DNA of 64,000 nt from Gnetum montanum (Eukaryota; Streptophyta; Gnetopsida; Gnetales; Gnetaceae), in NCBI GenBank assembly GCA_015680685.1, contig MNCI01002211.1, forward strand, positions 1 through 64,000, given 5' to 3'. The position numbers and the translations under genes were made by a program. The notes beneath the pieces are model-generated. The model did no database searches. It had not been told where the DNA came from and saw only the letters and a program-made list of their open reading frames with translations. Shown here one piece after another: positions 46,579 through 57,539 of the stretch; position 1 is the stretch's first letter, and each line of letters begins with the position of its first letter.

Positions 46579-47990
46579 ATGGCTATGCAGGAGTAGATTT
46601 TCTCCCTCCTGGCCCTCATAGGACCTCATGGTGATATCAAGTGACGCATTAATTCTCATTGCCTAGACCTTGAGCCTACAACCTATGTCGAATACATAGC
46701 ATTTGTAGAGGCACCAGTAGACTAGCCTAACCATCTAGTCAAAGCTCTCAATCTAGAGGCAAGGGGCGTTACAAAGGATCCCCTTGTTAAGATCCCTATG
46801 ACAACACCTAATAGTGAGGCAAAAACACTAAAGCTAAGATCCTTGCTAGAGCCCCAACATGTCCAAGACATCACTAAGGTACTTAATGATAACATCAAGG
46901 AATTTGCATGGTCATATGAGGACATGCTAGGCCTAGACCATCTAGCACAATATCATTTTCAATCCCTGCATTAAACTAGTAAAACAGAAAGCATGCAAGG
47001 TTAGACCTAAGGTGGTGTTGGTAGTTCGTGATGAAATCACCAAGCTTTATAATGCTGGTTTCATCTGGGCTATTAACTATGTACATTCAATCTTCAACAT
47101 CATAGTTGTACCTAAGAAAAATGGAAGTATACACATTTGCATAGACTTTCAAGATCTAAATAATGTGACCATCAAAGATGACTTCCCATTGCCCAATATT
47201 TGATCAGTTAATTGATACCACATCTAGGCATGCCTTGTTGTTTTTCATGGATGGGTTATTGAGCTACAACCAGATTAGGATCAACCCTGAGCACCAACTT
47301 AGTATAACCTTCACGACCCCATGGGGTATGTTTTGATATACCATAATGCCTTTTAGACTCAAGAATGTAGGAGCAACGTATCAATGCATAATGACATATA
47401 TCTTTAGTGATTACATGCTAAGCTTTCTCAATGACTACATTGATGACATCATAGTTAAGTCCAAAGTGGCTCAAAATCATGCAATGATCTAGACTTAGTG
47501 CTCAAACATTGCTTAAAACACGATCTTAGGTTAAACCCCAAGAAGTTTGTTTTCAGCATCAAGACAGGTTGGATGCTCAACTTTGTAGTCTCTAAAGCAG
47601 GAATACGCATAAACCCTAACAAAGTTAAGGTCATAGCCAACTTAGCACCATTGGCCAACCTTAAGGAGCTATGAAGGTTGTAAGGTAGGTTGTAATTCAT
47701 ATGTAGGTTTATTGCCTGGTTAACTGACAAGTTATAGCCAATGCAATATCTACTCAAGAAAGGAGCCCACTTCGAGTGGATGGATCAATGCCAACAAGCA
47801 TTTGACAACCTTAAGCAAGAGCTGGCACAACTACCTACGGTTCACTGTCTACAAAGACATAAACCTTTTTACATCTACCTTGCTACTTCTGACATGTCCA
47901 TCACTTCTTTGCTTTGCAAAAATCAAGATGATGGCACAGAGGTCTCGGTTTACTACTTGAGATATGTGCATTAGTAGCCCATGAAGTGAA
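46579..47990 (+). pseudogene. Tat-1 pol start and reverse transcriptase
   Basis: Begins MAMQE at 46579, then ALIGPHGDIK, matching Tat-2's first pol exon (LTGPHGETIR). RT motifs: WSYEDMLGLD (46910), VVRDEITKLYNAGFI (47018), IVVPKKNGSIHICIDF (47103), FPLPNI (47185), then frameshifts, LNDYIDDIIVKS (47430) with Y-I-D-D, and VVSKAGIRINPNKV (47585). RNase H tether and connection follow to about 47990 (LATSDMSITSLLCKNQ at 47880). Several TAG and frameshifts. Confidence 0.85.
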
Positions 47991-48159
47991 ATATAATGAT
48001 GTGAAAAACCATTGCCTCACCTTAGTCTTCTTCCTAAAAAAGTGGAGGCATTACCTCTTTTGCAATCAGGTCAACATCAATTGCAAAAATAACATACTCT
48101 AAACGATCACAATGAACATCTACGAAAGTAGTTGCATTTTGTGATGGAAAGTAATAATA

Positions 48160-48403
48160 GTGAAGTTTAACATATACTACACTGCACAAGCCTCAACAAA
48201 AGATCAAGCTATAGCCTCACAACTCACAGCTTCAATTGTAAATGATAAAGGAACCATAGATCCAAAATTTTTGGACAAGCATGTTAACAACATTAGTCAA
48301 GTGCCCGATAATTATGAGGCACTCCTATATTTTGATGGATCTTCAACCTCCTAAGAGGATAGCGGCACTTTCATTATCATGTTTCCCTTTGGGAAGATAT
48401 GAT
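48160..48403 (+). pseudogene. Tat-1 archaeal-type RNase H, N-terminal part
   Basis: A linker (STKDQAIASQLTAS, 48190) leads to EALLYFDGSSTS (48320), the first catalytic Asp segment of the second, archaeal-type RNase H. It then breaks at the insertion at 48404; ATGAT (48399-48403) is the duplicated target. Alignment with Tat-2 shows that rejoining at 51208 keeps spacing exactly. Confidence 0.75.
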
Positions 48404-49940
48404 TGTTGGTGACCGTTTGGGACGCGACCGCCAACGAGTGTCCTCGAACAGGATTTAGGTGCCTGCTGGTCTCTAGCAACACCAAGGCCCAGATACCTCC
48501 AAATAAACTCAGTAGTTAATGTGAGTATGTGTCTGTGCTGTTGCGGCATGCGGTTGTGAGAAATGTAACGATTGTGTTGTGTGTAAACTACAAATGACTT
48601 ACTTTAAAGAGATTCAGCCAACTTTGCCAAGTACTGTGAATTGTTGAAAATTTCCTATTTTGTTCAACTGCCTAGTCTACATGGTCCTTATAATACCTAC
48701 TTGTAACAAATAAAATTTTGTAAAAACATTTGAACACGACTTCGCAATCTACTCCTAATTTTCCCCAGAGAAAGAGATAGTTCCACAAGAAAACTAGAAA
48801 TAGAGCAAGATTCGATGGAAATAAGCAGAAAAGAAAAGAAAGTAGATTTGTGTAGACCTCAAATATTTAAACAAGGTAAAATGACACGAGTAAACACTTC
48901 GCAATAAAGCTATCCCAAATTCAATATCTACGAATTGTTCAAACTTCCAAGGCTCAAACAAGCAATTTCTTCAAGACAATCCTACTATGCTACCAAAAAT
49001 TACTGCGCAAACTACCACGTACGAGACTCCATTTTGACTAGATAATAGATGNNNNNNNNNNNNNNNNNNNNNNNNNNNNNNNNNNNNNNNNNNNNNNNNN
49101 NNNNNNNNNNNNNNNNNNNNNNNNNNNNNNNNNNNNNNNNNNNNNNNNNNNNNNNNNNNNNNNNNNNNNNNNNNNNNNNNNNNNNNNNNNNNNNNNNNNN
49201 NNNNNNNNNNNNNNNNNNNNNNNNNNNNNNNNNNNNNNNNNNNNNNNNNNNNNNNNNNNNNNNNNNNNNNNNNNNNNNNNNNNNNNNNNNNNNNNNNNNN
49301 NNNNNNNNNNNNNNNNNNNNNNNNNNNNNNNNNNNNNNNNNNNNNNNNNNNNNNNNNNNNNNNNNNNNNNNNNNNNNNNNNNNNNNNNNNNNNNNNNNNN
49401 NNNNNNNNNNNNNNNNNNNNNNNNNNNNNNNNNNNNNNNNNNNNNNNNNNNNNNNNNNNNNNNNNNNNNNNNNNNNNNNNNNNNNNNNNNNNNNNNNNNN
49501 NNNNNNNNNNNNNNNNNNNNNGGTAGTTAGCTAAGTTACATATTCAAAAATATCTTACCTAACTTCTCTCCCAAGTAACTTGGCCAACCAATTAGGAGAT
49601 TACTTGCCCAAAAAGTTAGGAGGTTACTTGACCAACAAGTTAGGTAAGTTACAAAAAATCTTGGATGGTTGTAACCACCAAGGAGATAAAAAAGCTGCAA
49701 CTAACAAGTGTCCTTTGTAGTGGTTACAAACATCATGGGATTAAGGCTACTATAGAAACTAAAAGCTATGGTGGCCAAGTGTTTATCCAATAAAACTCCC
49801 TATAACCTTTCCATATAAATTATTATTAAAACTTAAATTGTGACTTTATGCCCATATTAATATTTTTTATGTTATAACTTTGGGCATGGCATTGATTAAT
49901 AAAACCTTTATTTTTTTAAATAAAATCAGGGTCAATACAA
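48404..49940 (-). repeat. LTR-A, third copy (minus)
   Basis: Reverse complement of 48404-48740 matches 1-336 closely and 2820-3146 more loosely; 49522-49940 matches 1750-2010. On minus it may start TGTATTGACCC near 49939 and ends GCCAACA at 48404. The missing middle corresponds to about 2040-2560 of the second copy, close to the gap length. Confidence 0.7.
49052..49521. other. Assembly gap (470 N)
   Basis: Run of 470 N. Comparison with the 1750-3146 copy suggests about 0.5 kb of LTR-A, including its TATA box, is missing, so the gap estimate is plausible. Confidence 0.95.
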
Positions 49941-50342
49941 GGACGACGATTTGATATTGTGTCGTGTGTTTCTTTTCCCTCTTTTACCTCCAGCAACCGT
50001 AGACATTCCCAAATCCTTTGCTGCTAAAGTCTTGCAGGCATGCTTCCAGCCACCATGATTGCTTTTGATATTGGGACTGGCTAATTTTTCTTGCTTGATT
50101 TCCTCAAGTCGTTTCAGTTCTACGTTTTCTGTACATGGTGCTATTTTCGGAGGCCCGCTTTCCTGATCGCCACGACCACGTGTCGTGTTGGTGCCGCTGC
50201 CACCCTCTTCATCGTCTAGGGCTCGGACGATCGCTATTGGCAATGGTAGGCTTGCGAGGATTCGAGGTCTCTTTAGTTTTGAAAATAATCCCTGTTTTTC
50301 ACAAACCCTAGCAGCGAAAATTAAAAGAAAATTTGACGTCAA
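49932..50342 (-). pseudogene. Unrecognised gene-like frame in the 2.8 kb insertion
   Basis: 136-codon minus frame with balanced amino-acid use (SLPLPIAIVRALDDEEGG, GGWKHACKTLAAKDLGM, VAGGKRGKRNTRH), CpG-rich and free of stops, unlike the surrounding retroelement debris. It ends beside the LTR-A start. It may be a fragment of a host gene carried by the insertion. Not recognised. Confidence 0.4.
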
Positions 50343-50389
50343 TGAAGCAGTTTCGGCATGGCAGACGTGCTGAAGAATGTAGTCTAATA

Positions 50390-50830
50390 GGGTCGTCTAG
50401 ATTGCAAGATGTTGTAGCCCTCTTCGCCGTCATCTTCTGTCCTCTGCTCGTGCGCAGTCCTCCCTTGCAAGTTCTGGCATCGGCACAAGCACTGGCGCTG
50501 GTGCTCTCGACACGTCAACCCACGCTAAAATCGGCGCACAGGCTAACAGCAACAGCAACGGCCAGAACAACTCTAGCAGCGGTGGTGGCAATAGGATGAT
50601 TTGCAACGCTCTTCGGCAAGGGTTTCAAGGCATAATTTCAGGTTTTCTGGGTTCTGCTTGTGTTGCCAACAACTGCGTGAGTGAGGGTTTTGGCATTTTT
50701 CCCTGGATGCAGCAAGCGTAGATGAACCCCAACGATTACACCATCGTAACCATTCTCAACGGCTGTGCCAAAACCAGGAGCCTGCAAAAGGACGTAGAAC
50801 TAAAATATTTCTATTTTTGAAATATTTTCC
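50390..50830 (+). pseudogene. Captured host-gene fragments, including PPR-like piece
   Basis: A plus frame from about 50411 to 50720 reads SSARAQSSLASSGIGTSTG ... NSSSGGGNRMICNALRQGF ... FPWMQQA, then after one TAG comes MNPNDYTIVTILNGCAKTRS at 50722. The pattern M-Q-Q-A-x-x-x-P-N-x-x-T-I-V-T-I-L-N-x-C-A-K is that of a pentatricopeptide repeat, a plant organelle RNA-binding module. Low-complexity Ser/Gly/Asn before it could be a transit-peptide or linker region. Only one repeat is visible before the frame degrades. Confidence 0.5.
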
Positions 50831-51207
50831 AGAATGGTATTCCAACGCTTCCACTGAAATCCATTTGAGCATCAGCAGTGGATTTTTGCTAATATCTGGA
50901 ATATCCAAAAGCCAGTTTTTGCCCCAAAATCACACCCAATAACAATCCTATCATCTCATTCAAACTTTGATTTAGAACCACACCACTGAGTCCTAACAAC
51001 CGGGCAATTGAACTTTGATATGTTATTAGGTGGATACATACCTTACCAAATGAGCCAACAACCTTTGAATACATAATGTTAGAAGCATGACTTAACTTTT
51101 GTAATTTATTGAAAATGAAGAAAGAGGCTTACCAAAATCGAACCCATGAGTTTTAGTTTTCAAATCAAGAGTCTTACTGTTCCATGGAATGGCCAAATGT
51201 GCCAACA

Positions 51208-51420
51208 ATGATCCTTCAGATATCACTTTGCATTCCCTTTCACTAACAACATGGTGGAGTACAAAGGTCTCCTCTGAGGAATCCTTATAGCACATGACCT
51301 AGGGATCCAACACATAGTGATCTAAGGTGACTCATAATTAGTAATCAACCAAGTGATAGAGGTTTATACCTGCAAGGCCCACCATGTTACAAACTTACTG
51401 TAATGCTGAAACTAAAGCCT
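51208..51420 (+). pseudogene. Tat-1 archaeal-type RNase H, C-terminal part
   Basis: After the duplicated ATGAT, the frame reads RYHFAFPFTNNMVEYKGLL (51217-), AHDLGIQHIVI, GDS and LVINQVIEVYTCKA (51345-). N-N-x-x-E-Y and G-D-S...V-x-x-Q are the second and third acidic segments of aRNH. Tat-2 has the same text with intact residues. Three stops. Confidence 0.8.
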
Positions 51421-52030
51421 TTTGTGAGTGCTTTGGCATCAAACATTCCTTCTTATCACTATACTACCCTCAAGCAAATAGCCAAGTGGGGGCCACTAAC
51501 AAAGTCATCCTCAACATTTTCAAGAAGATGCTAAGCAATAGCAAATGATGATGGCATGAGCAACTAGTATATGCACTCTGGGCCTACCACACAACATGCC
51601 AAACATCGATAGGTATGATGTCTTATAGCCTTGTTTATGGGTCTAAAGCAAATTTGCTACTTGAATTGCAATTTCCATCACTTTGAGGATCCTCTCAAAA
51701 TTTATCTATGAAGCACAGAATAATGAGTTAAGAACCATAGACCCTGACTCAATAGAGGAGGAGCACATGCAAACACTTGATTGCATTGAATGATACGAAA
51801 AAAAGCAAAGGCAAAAACATCATCACAATTAGCATCAACGCCTAATTAAGAAAGGGGATCTATTCCTCAAGGCCATTAGTGAACCCATGAATAAATTCTT
51901 AGCCAACTAGAAAGGGCCTTTCTTGATCACTAAGGCTTATGAAAATGGAGCATTTATGCTTGCTAATCAAGACAAAAATGAGTTTTCCAATTTAGTGAAC
52001 CATTCCTACCTGAAGCCGTACTACACCTAG
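51420..52030 (+). pseudogene. Tat-1 integrase (C-terminal two-thirds)
   Basis: Picks up at CFGIKHSFLSLYYPQANSQV (51430), continues WWHEQLVYALWAYHTT (51551) and YSLVYGSKANLLLELQFPS, then KKGDLFLKAISEP (51850), GPFLITKAYENGAFMLA and HSYLKPYYT-stop (52028). The zinc motif and first catalytic Asp are missing: between 51420 and the RNase H end there is no room for them, so about 500 bp of integrase has been deleted. The Glu in Q-A-N-S-Q-V-(G)-A-T-N-K is replaced by Gly. Confidence 0.8.
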
Positions 52031-52079
52031 CATGCAACACAACACATCAATGAAATGAGGTAAGCAAGTGTCTGCTAAA

Positions 52080-52515
52080 ACATTAAACTCACATAGCTCA
52101 TCCACTATGATGTTAAACTGGCATAGCTCATCTACTACGACATTAAATCAGCACACACACACACTACTCATCCACCACGATGCTAAACTAGCATAGCTCA
52201 TCCACTATGATGTTAAACTAGCATAGCATTTATTCACTATGACATTAAACTAGCACGCATACCATATGTTTGCTATGACATTAAATTGGCACAACAGCTT
52301 GTCTACTATGATGCTAAACTAACAAAGCACATTTGCTATGATGCTAAACTAGCATAGCATGTGACCATCATGACACTAAGCTAGCACAACATTCATCCAC
52401 TATGATGCTAAACTAGCATATAATAGTCCTCTGGGACTATAAACTAGCATACCATGGTCTAATAGGACTTTAAACTTGTAAGGCTATGATCTACCAAGAC
52501 CTTAAATTGGGTCCA
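52080..52515. repeat. Tandem repeats after integrase, Tat-1
   Basis: About thirteen units of 31-40 bp ending in 'ttaaactagcat'-like text; the clearest core is CCACTATGATGCTAAACTAG. It is the same family as the array at 59390-59915 in Tat-2, where the core is CCGCTACGACGCTAAACTGG on the element's sense strand; the differences are mostly CpG to TpG/CpA. Confidence 0.85.
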
Positions 52516-52639
52516 CAATTAGCCATCCATAATTATACAAGTGAGCAATCGAGAATAACTCTAACTCTCTAACTTCCCCCTCCCCATCCCCCACTCTTTC
52601 TACATCATGATTGTAGTCTCAAAATGGAGCACCTAGAAC

Positions 52640-52970
52640 TGACACAACATTGGTAGCACTTGCAGCATCATCATCCATAGGCATTCTACTAGCTTTTTGA
52701 GCATTTGTAGCTAGTCCAACCCTTGAAGCATTTGCAACATCATCACCCCCTGCCATTTTGCTATTTTTTTAGCTCTTGCCACTGACATGAGCTTTGGAGC
52801 ACTTGTAGCATCATTTCCCTCTATTATTTTTCTATTTTTTGAGCACTTGCCATTGGTTCGGCCTTGGGAGCACTTGCAACATCATCACCCCCTACAATTT
52901 TGCTAGTTTTTTGAGCACTTGCCATCGGTCAAGCCTTTAGAGCACTCATAGCATCTTTGTAGCTGACATT
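52640..52970. repeat. Second tandem repeat in Tat-1 3' region (about 80 bp)
   Basis: Four diverged copies of a unit containing 'gcacttgcaacatcatcacc' and 'ttttgctagttttttgagca'. Unrelated in sequence to the 52080 array. Between here and 53931 no gene is seen. Confidence 0.75.
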
Positions 52971-53931
52971 TTATTTATATTATGTGTTGTGTGTTTTTCT
53001 TATATTCTTGAAGTTATGTTTGAAGGATGAAGCCCTAGGTCATTATACAAAGATGCATCTCATCGTAGCAACAAGTCACCACATTGCTCTGATGTGCATG
53101 ATTGACCTAACTAAGTCTCTCAAGAGTGCACATCCTTACTGGCCCACTATAGCCTACCTAGACTCATCCCCATGTCCCAATACTCTTGCATTCCCTCACA
53201 TAATCAAGATTTTAAACCCCTTTGATGCATATGCGTTGTGACTATATGGCATCCTCTGCAAGTTAAACTGTAGAACTAAAGGCAGGCATAACATAAGTTG
53301 TCTTATGAGGAGCCTTTGTTGGCTAGTCAAAGCCTAGCTAGATGTAACACAAGTCATCCTGGGGAGGAAACACCTATCTTATAGATGTAATGTGGTTTTT
53401 CAAACATCAAAGAAAAGCCCATCCAATGGCATGCAGTCCACTTGATGGAAAGAATCCTTTGTAGTAAGCATTTGGAAATGTGAAAAACCCAAAGAAGGTT
53501 CACCCCATAGTAAAAAAAGAAAAGAGCAAAGAGGAAAAAGTATGTCCCTAAGCAAATAAACAACACTACAATTTTGCAACTAGTCTAGCCTTGAAATCCA
53601 CCTTGACTCTCTCATGAGCACTTCAACAAGATGTTAACATTTTCAGAGGTAAGCCACCCTAGTGTCATGGTCACTGTCAACCATGCTGACTCTGCATTTT
53701 GCATCATGATACCTTGTTTGCACCTTAGCTCTCCTTTTATTCCCAGCACATCGCCTAAACCTTTTACTCCTACCTTTCACTTACCATCTAACATACCATT
53801 ACCCACAACACTCTTGAGCATGATGCAATAACATCTGATCAGGTACTAAAGACTAATGTTGGTGCCAGGCTTGCTATGGTGTTTTTCTATTCTTTGTTGA
53901 TGTCTCTTGGGTTATTGCTCCAGATGGCCAA

Positions 53932-53991
53932 TGAAACACCACCAAATTTGGGCTACAATGTCTTGACTACAAATTTGCCTAAGTGTCAGCA
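53932..53991 (+). repeat. Partial LTR start ending at a single N
   Basis: TGAAACACCACC and the next 50 bases match the LTR start, preceded by GATGGCCAA, which parallels the Tat-2 PPT end (GGGGCCAT). The match ends at the single N at 53992, then 138 unrelated bases precede the full LTR at 54130. This suggests either a duplicated LTR start or a bad assembly join. Confidence 0.7.
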
Positions 53992-54129
53992 NAAAAGTAC
54001 TAGTGTAGTACTACTAAGATTTGTCGAATTTGGAAGTACCAGTGCCTTAGTGGTCCTAAGTTGGAAAATTTACTTTAAAAGAGTTAAAAATTAAAAGTTC
54101 CATTTTGTGATCAAATTTAACCAAATTGG

Positions 54130-55834
54130 TGAAACACCACCGAATTTGGGATATAGCTTCTCGACTGTAGATTTGCCTAAGTGTCAGCACGAGGTCACTT
54201 TCTACAAATTTTTTTAAGTACTAGGACTACACTCCCCACTGTCCCAGAGTGTAATTAGCCTAGTGGAGAGTGTAGTCAACTTAAAAAATCAAGTTTTGTA
54301 GTTTTGTCTAAGTGTCATCATGAAGTTAGAAGTTGCAAATTTTTCTAAGTGTTGGAACTATGCTCTTTACTACCCCAAAGTGTAGTCAGCTTAATAGAGA
54401 GTGTAGTCAAAACAAAGGCTATTTTCTAAATTTCTCTAAGTGTTACGCCAACCACTGGAGAATTTTCTAAGTGTTGGGACTATGCACTCCACTAGCCCAG
54501 AGCATAGTCAAGCATAGTCAGCATGAAAACCCAATTTTTATAGATTTTTTCAAAATGTTGAGACTATGCTCTCCACCATCCCAAAGCATAGTCAATTAGA
54601 AGCTATTTTTTGCAAGTTTTGAAAAGTGCTAAGACTACACTCACCCCTAGTAGAGAGCATAGTTAGCCTCCCATGGAGAGCATAATTAGCACATAGCCAT
54701 TTTCTACAAATTTTTTCTAAGTGTTGTAACTATGCTCTCCCCCAATCTAGAGTGTAGTTAGGCAAAATAGCCTCTAAAGGCCTTCACAACATAGCACTAA
54801 CATTTAACTCATTCCAACTCATCTTTAACAAGCATGGTTAGCAAAATGCATTTTTGTTGTATCCCCTTTTTGTCACCAAATTGTAACTACGCTCGATCCC
54901 ATGTAAGACAGTGGAGAGCATAGTCTCCAAAGTTGCATTTTTTTAGGTACATTGCAATTCCCTCAGCACATGCACATGTACTAGGCAATGTAGTCATAGT
55001 CTCTCAGCTTCACAAAGTCCAACAGAATAGAGCAGAGCATAACACTGCTACCCTCCATGGAGAGTGTAGTTAGGTGATGGTGCTACCCCCTACCACATGG
55101 TAGCCTCTTAGCATTTCACGCTAAACCTAGCCCTATAAATACCCTAGTTCTCAACATTTTAGGGGTTGGCAAATTTGATCATTTTGGCATTTTGGGTGAA
55201 CAAAAAAACCAAAGGTACGCTACTGAACCAAAGAAAGGCAAAATTTGCATAACACCATAGCTCACCGCAAGACACTACAAACCCATTACACACCATAGCG
55301 GCTAACCCAGTAGGCACATACACCATGGAAAAACATCAGTCTTTGCAGCTAGAAATCCCCAAGAATGTGACTATGTTGTCTACTATACTTATTTTACACC
55401 ATGTACCTTCTCATGCCTTTTGGAGTTAACTATGCTCAACCACACTTAGAGTGGTGTTCTGCTCTTTCTCTCTCTCTTTCTTTGAATTTTTAGCATTTTT
55501 ACTTATATTTTTAGCATTTTACTTGCATTCGCTATTGTTTTCATGCATAGCCATGCATTGACACCTTTTTTCTTGGCCAAGACTCTTGACTACGCTCACA
55601 TCCACTAACATTGTTAATACCATTGACATTGCATGAACACTTAACATCATTTTGCATTAGCATCGTAGCTAACTATGTTGAACCCTCAATTTCATTTAGT
55701 AAGTCCTTGTTTGATCAACAAGACCATTTAGGGCACCCCATCTCCTTCTCTAGTAAGCCTGCATGTGGAAATGGGGTCAAACTGTATGCCCGTGGACCTC
55801 AGTTTTCTAGCCACTGATGTTTTTAGTCACTACA
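54130..55834 (+). repeat. Tat-1 3' LTR
   Basis: TGAAACACCACC to CACTACA, about 1.7 kb, matching 37697-39409. It contains the second hairpin set (54222-54770) and TATA box (55133). Followed directly by ATATG and the resumed Athila-like sequence. Confidence 0.85.
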
Positions 55835-55839
55835 ATATG

Positions 55840-56631
55840 GATGTTTCTTATCATCCAACTACATAGCATGAATTCCAAGGCATAATTAGATGCATCTGTC
55901 ATAATATGAAATAGTCTGGACTAGTTAGATGCTCATAGTGTTGGAGTCTCTATGAGTTTTTGTGTGAGGATATGGAATGTATTTTCACATTTCTTGGTCC
56001 AAATGAATGGAGCATCTTTCTTTGTAAGCTTAACCAATAGTTTTGCAATCTTAGAGAAATTCTCTATGAATCATTAGTAATAGCCATTGTGTCCAAGAAA
56101 TGCTCAAACACTTTAACAATTTTTAGTTGACAAGTTATTCTGTGGATTACCCTTACCTTTTCAAGGTCCACCTCAATCCCTACCTAAGAAATTATGTGCC
56201 CTAGTATAATGCCCTCCTAGATCATTAGATGGCTCTTCTACCAATTAAGCTGAAGATTCATCTTCATACACCTTTTAAGCACTTTCTCAAGGTGGTCCAA
56301 GGCTTGCTCAAATGTGGTGCCATAGGTGGAGAAGTCATCCATGAAGATTTCCATCCCTCAACCAATTTTTTCTTGAAAAATGCTCAAGACCAAGAGTTGG
56401 AATGTTGTAGGAGCACTGCACAGACCAAAAGGCATCTTTCGATATGCAAAAGTTCCCTAGGAACTTTTGAATGTTGTTTTGGCCTAATCCTTTGGTGTGA
56501 TCTGGATTTGGTTATAGCTGCTATAACCATCAAGAAAGCTGTAATAGCAATGCCCAGATATAGTATCCAACACTTGAGCCACAAATGGCAATGGAAAGTG
56601 ATCTTTAAATGTTGTCATATTCAATAGCTAG
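55840..56631 (-). pseudogene. Athila-like pol copy 2, upstream part (RT-RNH)
   Basis: Continues from 37691: RNase H (23641-region equivalent at 55878), connection, RT with FMDD box at about 56336-56347 and the GYSGYNQ region at about 56510. It parallels 23600-24390 base by base with many substitutions. It is cut at 56631 by Tat-2; GCTAG (56627-56631) is the expected target duplication, whose partner lies beyond the window. Confidence 0.8.
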
Positions 56632-57398
56632 TGTAACGACGGAAAATGTCGGTCGCTGGAAAATACCAAACGAAACTCGTATACACAGTCTTAACCACGG
56701 ATCCGAGCGAGGGCCGTGCTGGAGAAAACGAATCCGCGGTGCCCTGAATGGTCTTGTCGATCAGACAGGGACTTACTCAATCAGTAAATTGACGAATATT
56801 GCGATAATATGTGTATTAGATATTCCGCAAAATGATTTGATATGATAAATTGTAAAAGGAGTAGAAAACGATGTAAATGAATTGAAATAATGGCAATGTC
56901 AATGCGACAAGGAGGATTGGATTTAAGATGAATGCACAATTCCAAGATCTATGTTTTGACCCCGAAGATTGAGTATATTGTATACAAGTTCCAATGGCAA
57001 ACTCCGCTTATCTTGTGTGAAGCATACATAAAATAACAAGAAAACTGTTCAACAAGGAGTACAGAATGAAGCTCGGTCTACCTCGTAAGCCAAAGATGGG
57101 ATGCAAGGATGGTCAAGCCTGGATGTCTATCAATCAATTGTTTCTGATCAATAGATCTTGTTGATCACACCAGATAATCTCTCGATCTTTGATCTTCTCC
57201 CTCTGCCTTGGGTAGCCTCTACTCAAAACTACCAATGATCGCCAATGGAGAGAACTGTATTTTCACCAAAGGACTGATCACTCCTGCTACCAATGTTTAG
57301 CTGCCAATGCTCAAGCAGATGTCTTCTATCTCTGCTAAAAGGTGATGCTACCAAAAAAGCCCAAGATGATCCCCCTTTAGATCTTCGCCAACTGGAGT

Positions 57399-57406
57399 AT
57401 TTATAG
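57399..57406 (-). promoter_or_regulatory. Tat-2 TATA box
   Basis: Minus strand reads CCTATAAATACTCC, nearly identical to Tat-1's box at 38730. Confidence 0.65.
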
Positions 57407-57539
57407 GTTCGGTAGTACGTGGAGAAGGCACGGTCCTGATGACATATGTCTCAACCTTCAAAATACCGTTGACTTGGCAAACTTTATGTTGAAACTGGTC
57501 ATGTCGCATCACGTTTCTTGGGAAGGGGAGCAAAGTACG

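Larger units (their letters stand above)
48404..51207 (-). mobile_element. 2.8 kb insertion carrying LTR-A and gene-like DNA
   Basis: Bounded by TGTTGG at 48404 and CCAACA at 51207 with a perfect 5-bp duplication ATGAT (48399-48403 and 51208-51212), and it interrupts the Tat-1 RNase H at one point. The left 1.5 kb (48404 to about 49940) is LTR-A in minus orientation, with an assembly gap in the middle. The right 1.27 kb is GC- and CpG-rich and contains gene-like fragments. It is either a long LTR that has taken in foreign DNA or a shortened element. It is younger than Tat-1. Confidence 0.75.
37697..55834 (+). mobile_element. Tat-1: Tat-lineage Ty3/gypsy element with internal insertions
   Basis: LTRs (37697-39409 and 54130-55834), gag, protease, a long spacer, RT, RNase H, an archaeal-type second RNase H, integrase and a repeat-rich 3' untranslated region. 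The dual RNase H and repeat-rich 3' end are hallmarks of the Tat (Ogre/Retand) lineage. Perfect 5-bp duplication ATATG at 37692-37696 and 55835-55839; the interrupted Athila-like RNase H reads on across it. Removing the 2.8 kb insertion leaves about 15 kb. Coding parts contain many TAG/TGA/TAA stops and CpG is depleted. Confidence 0.9.

Noticed and set aside
49049-49534. Long plus-strand open frame made of unknown residues
   Set aside because: It is translation of the assembly gap (470 N) and has no coding meaning.
52080-52515. Regular 31-40 bp repeats with variable spacers, superficially like a CRISPR array
   Set aside because: Units are imperfect, spacing is irregular, and the array sits at the 3' untranslated position of a plant Tat retrotransposon with a homologous array in Tat-2.
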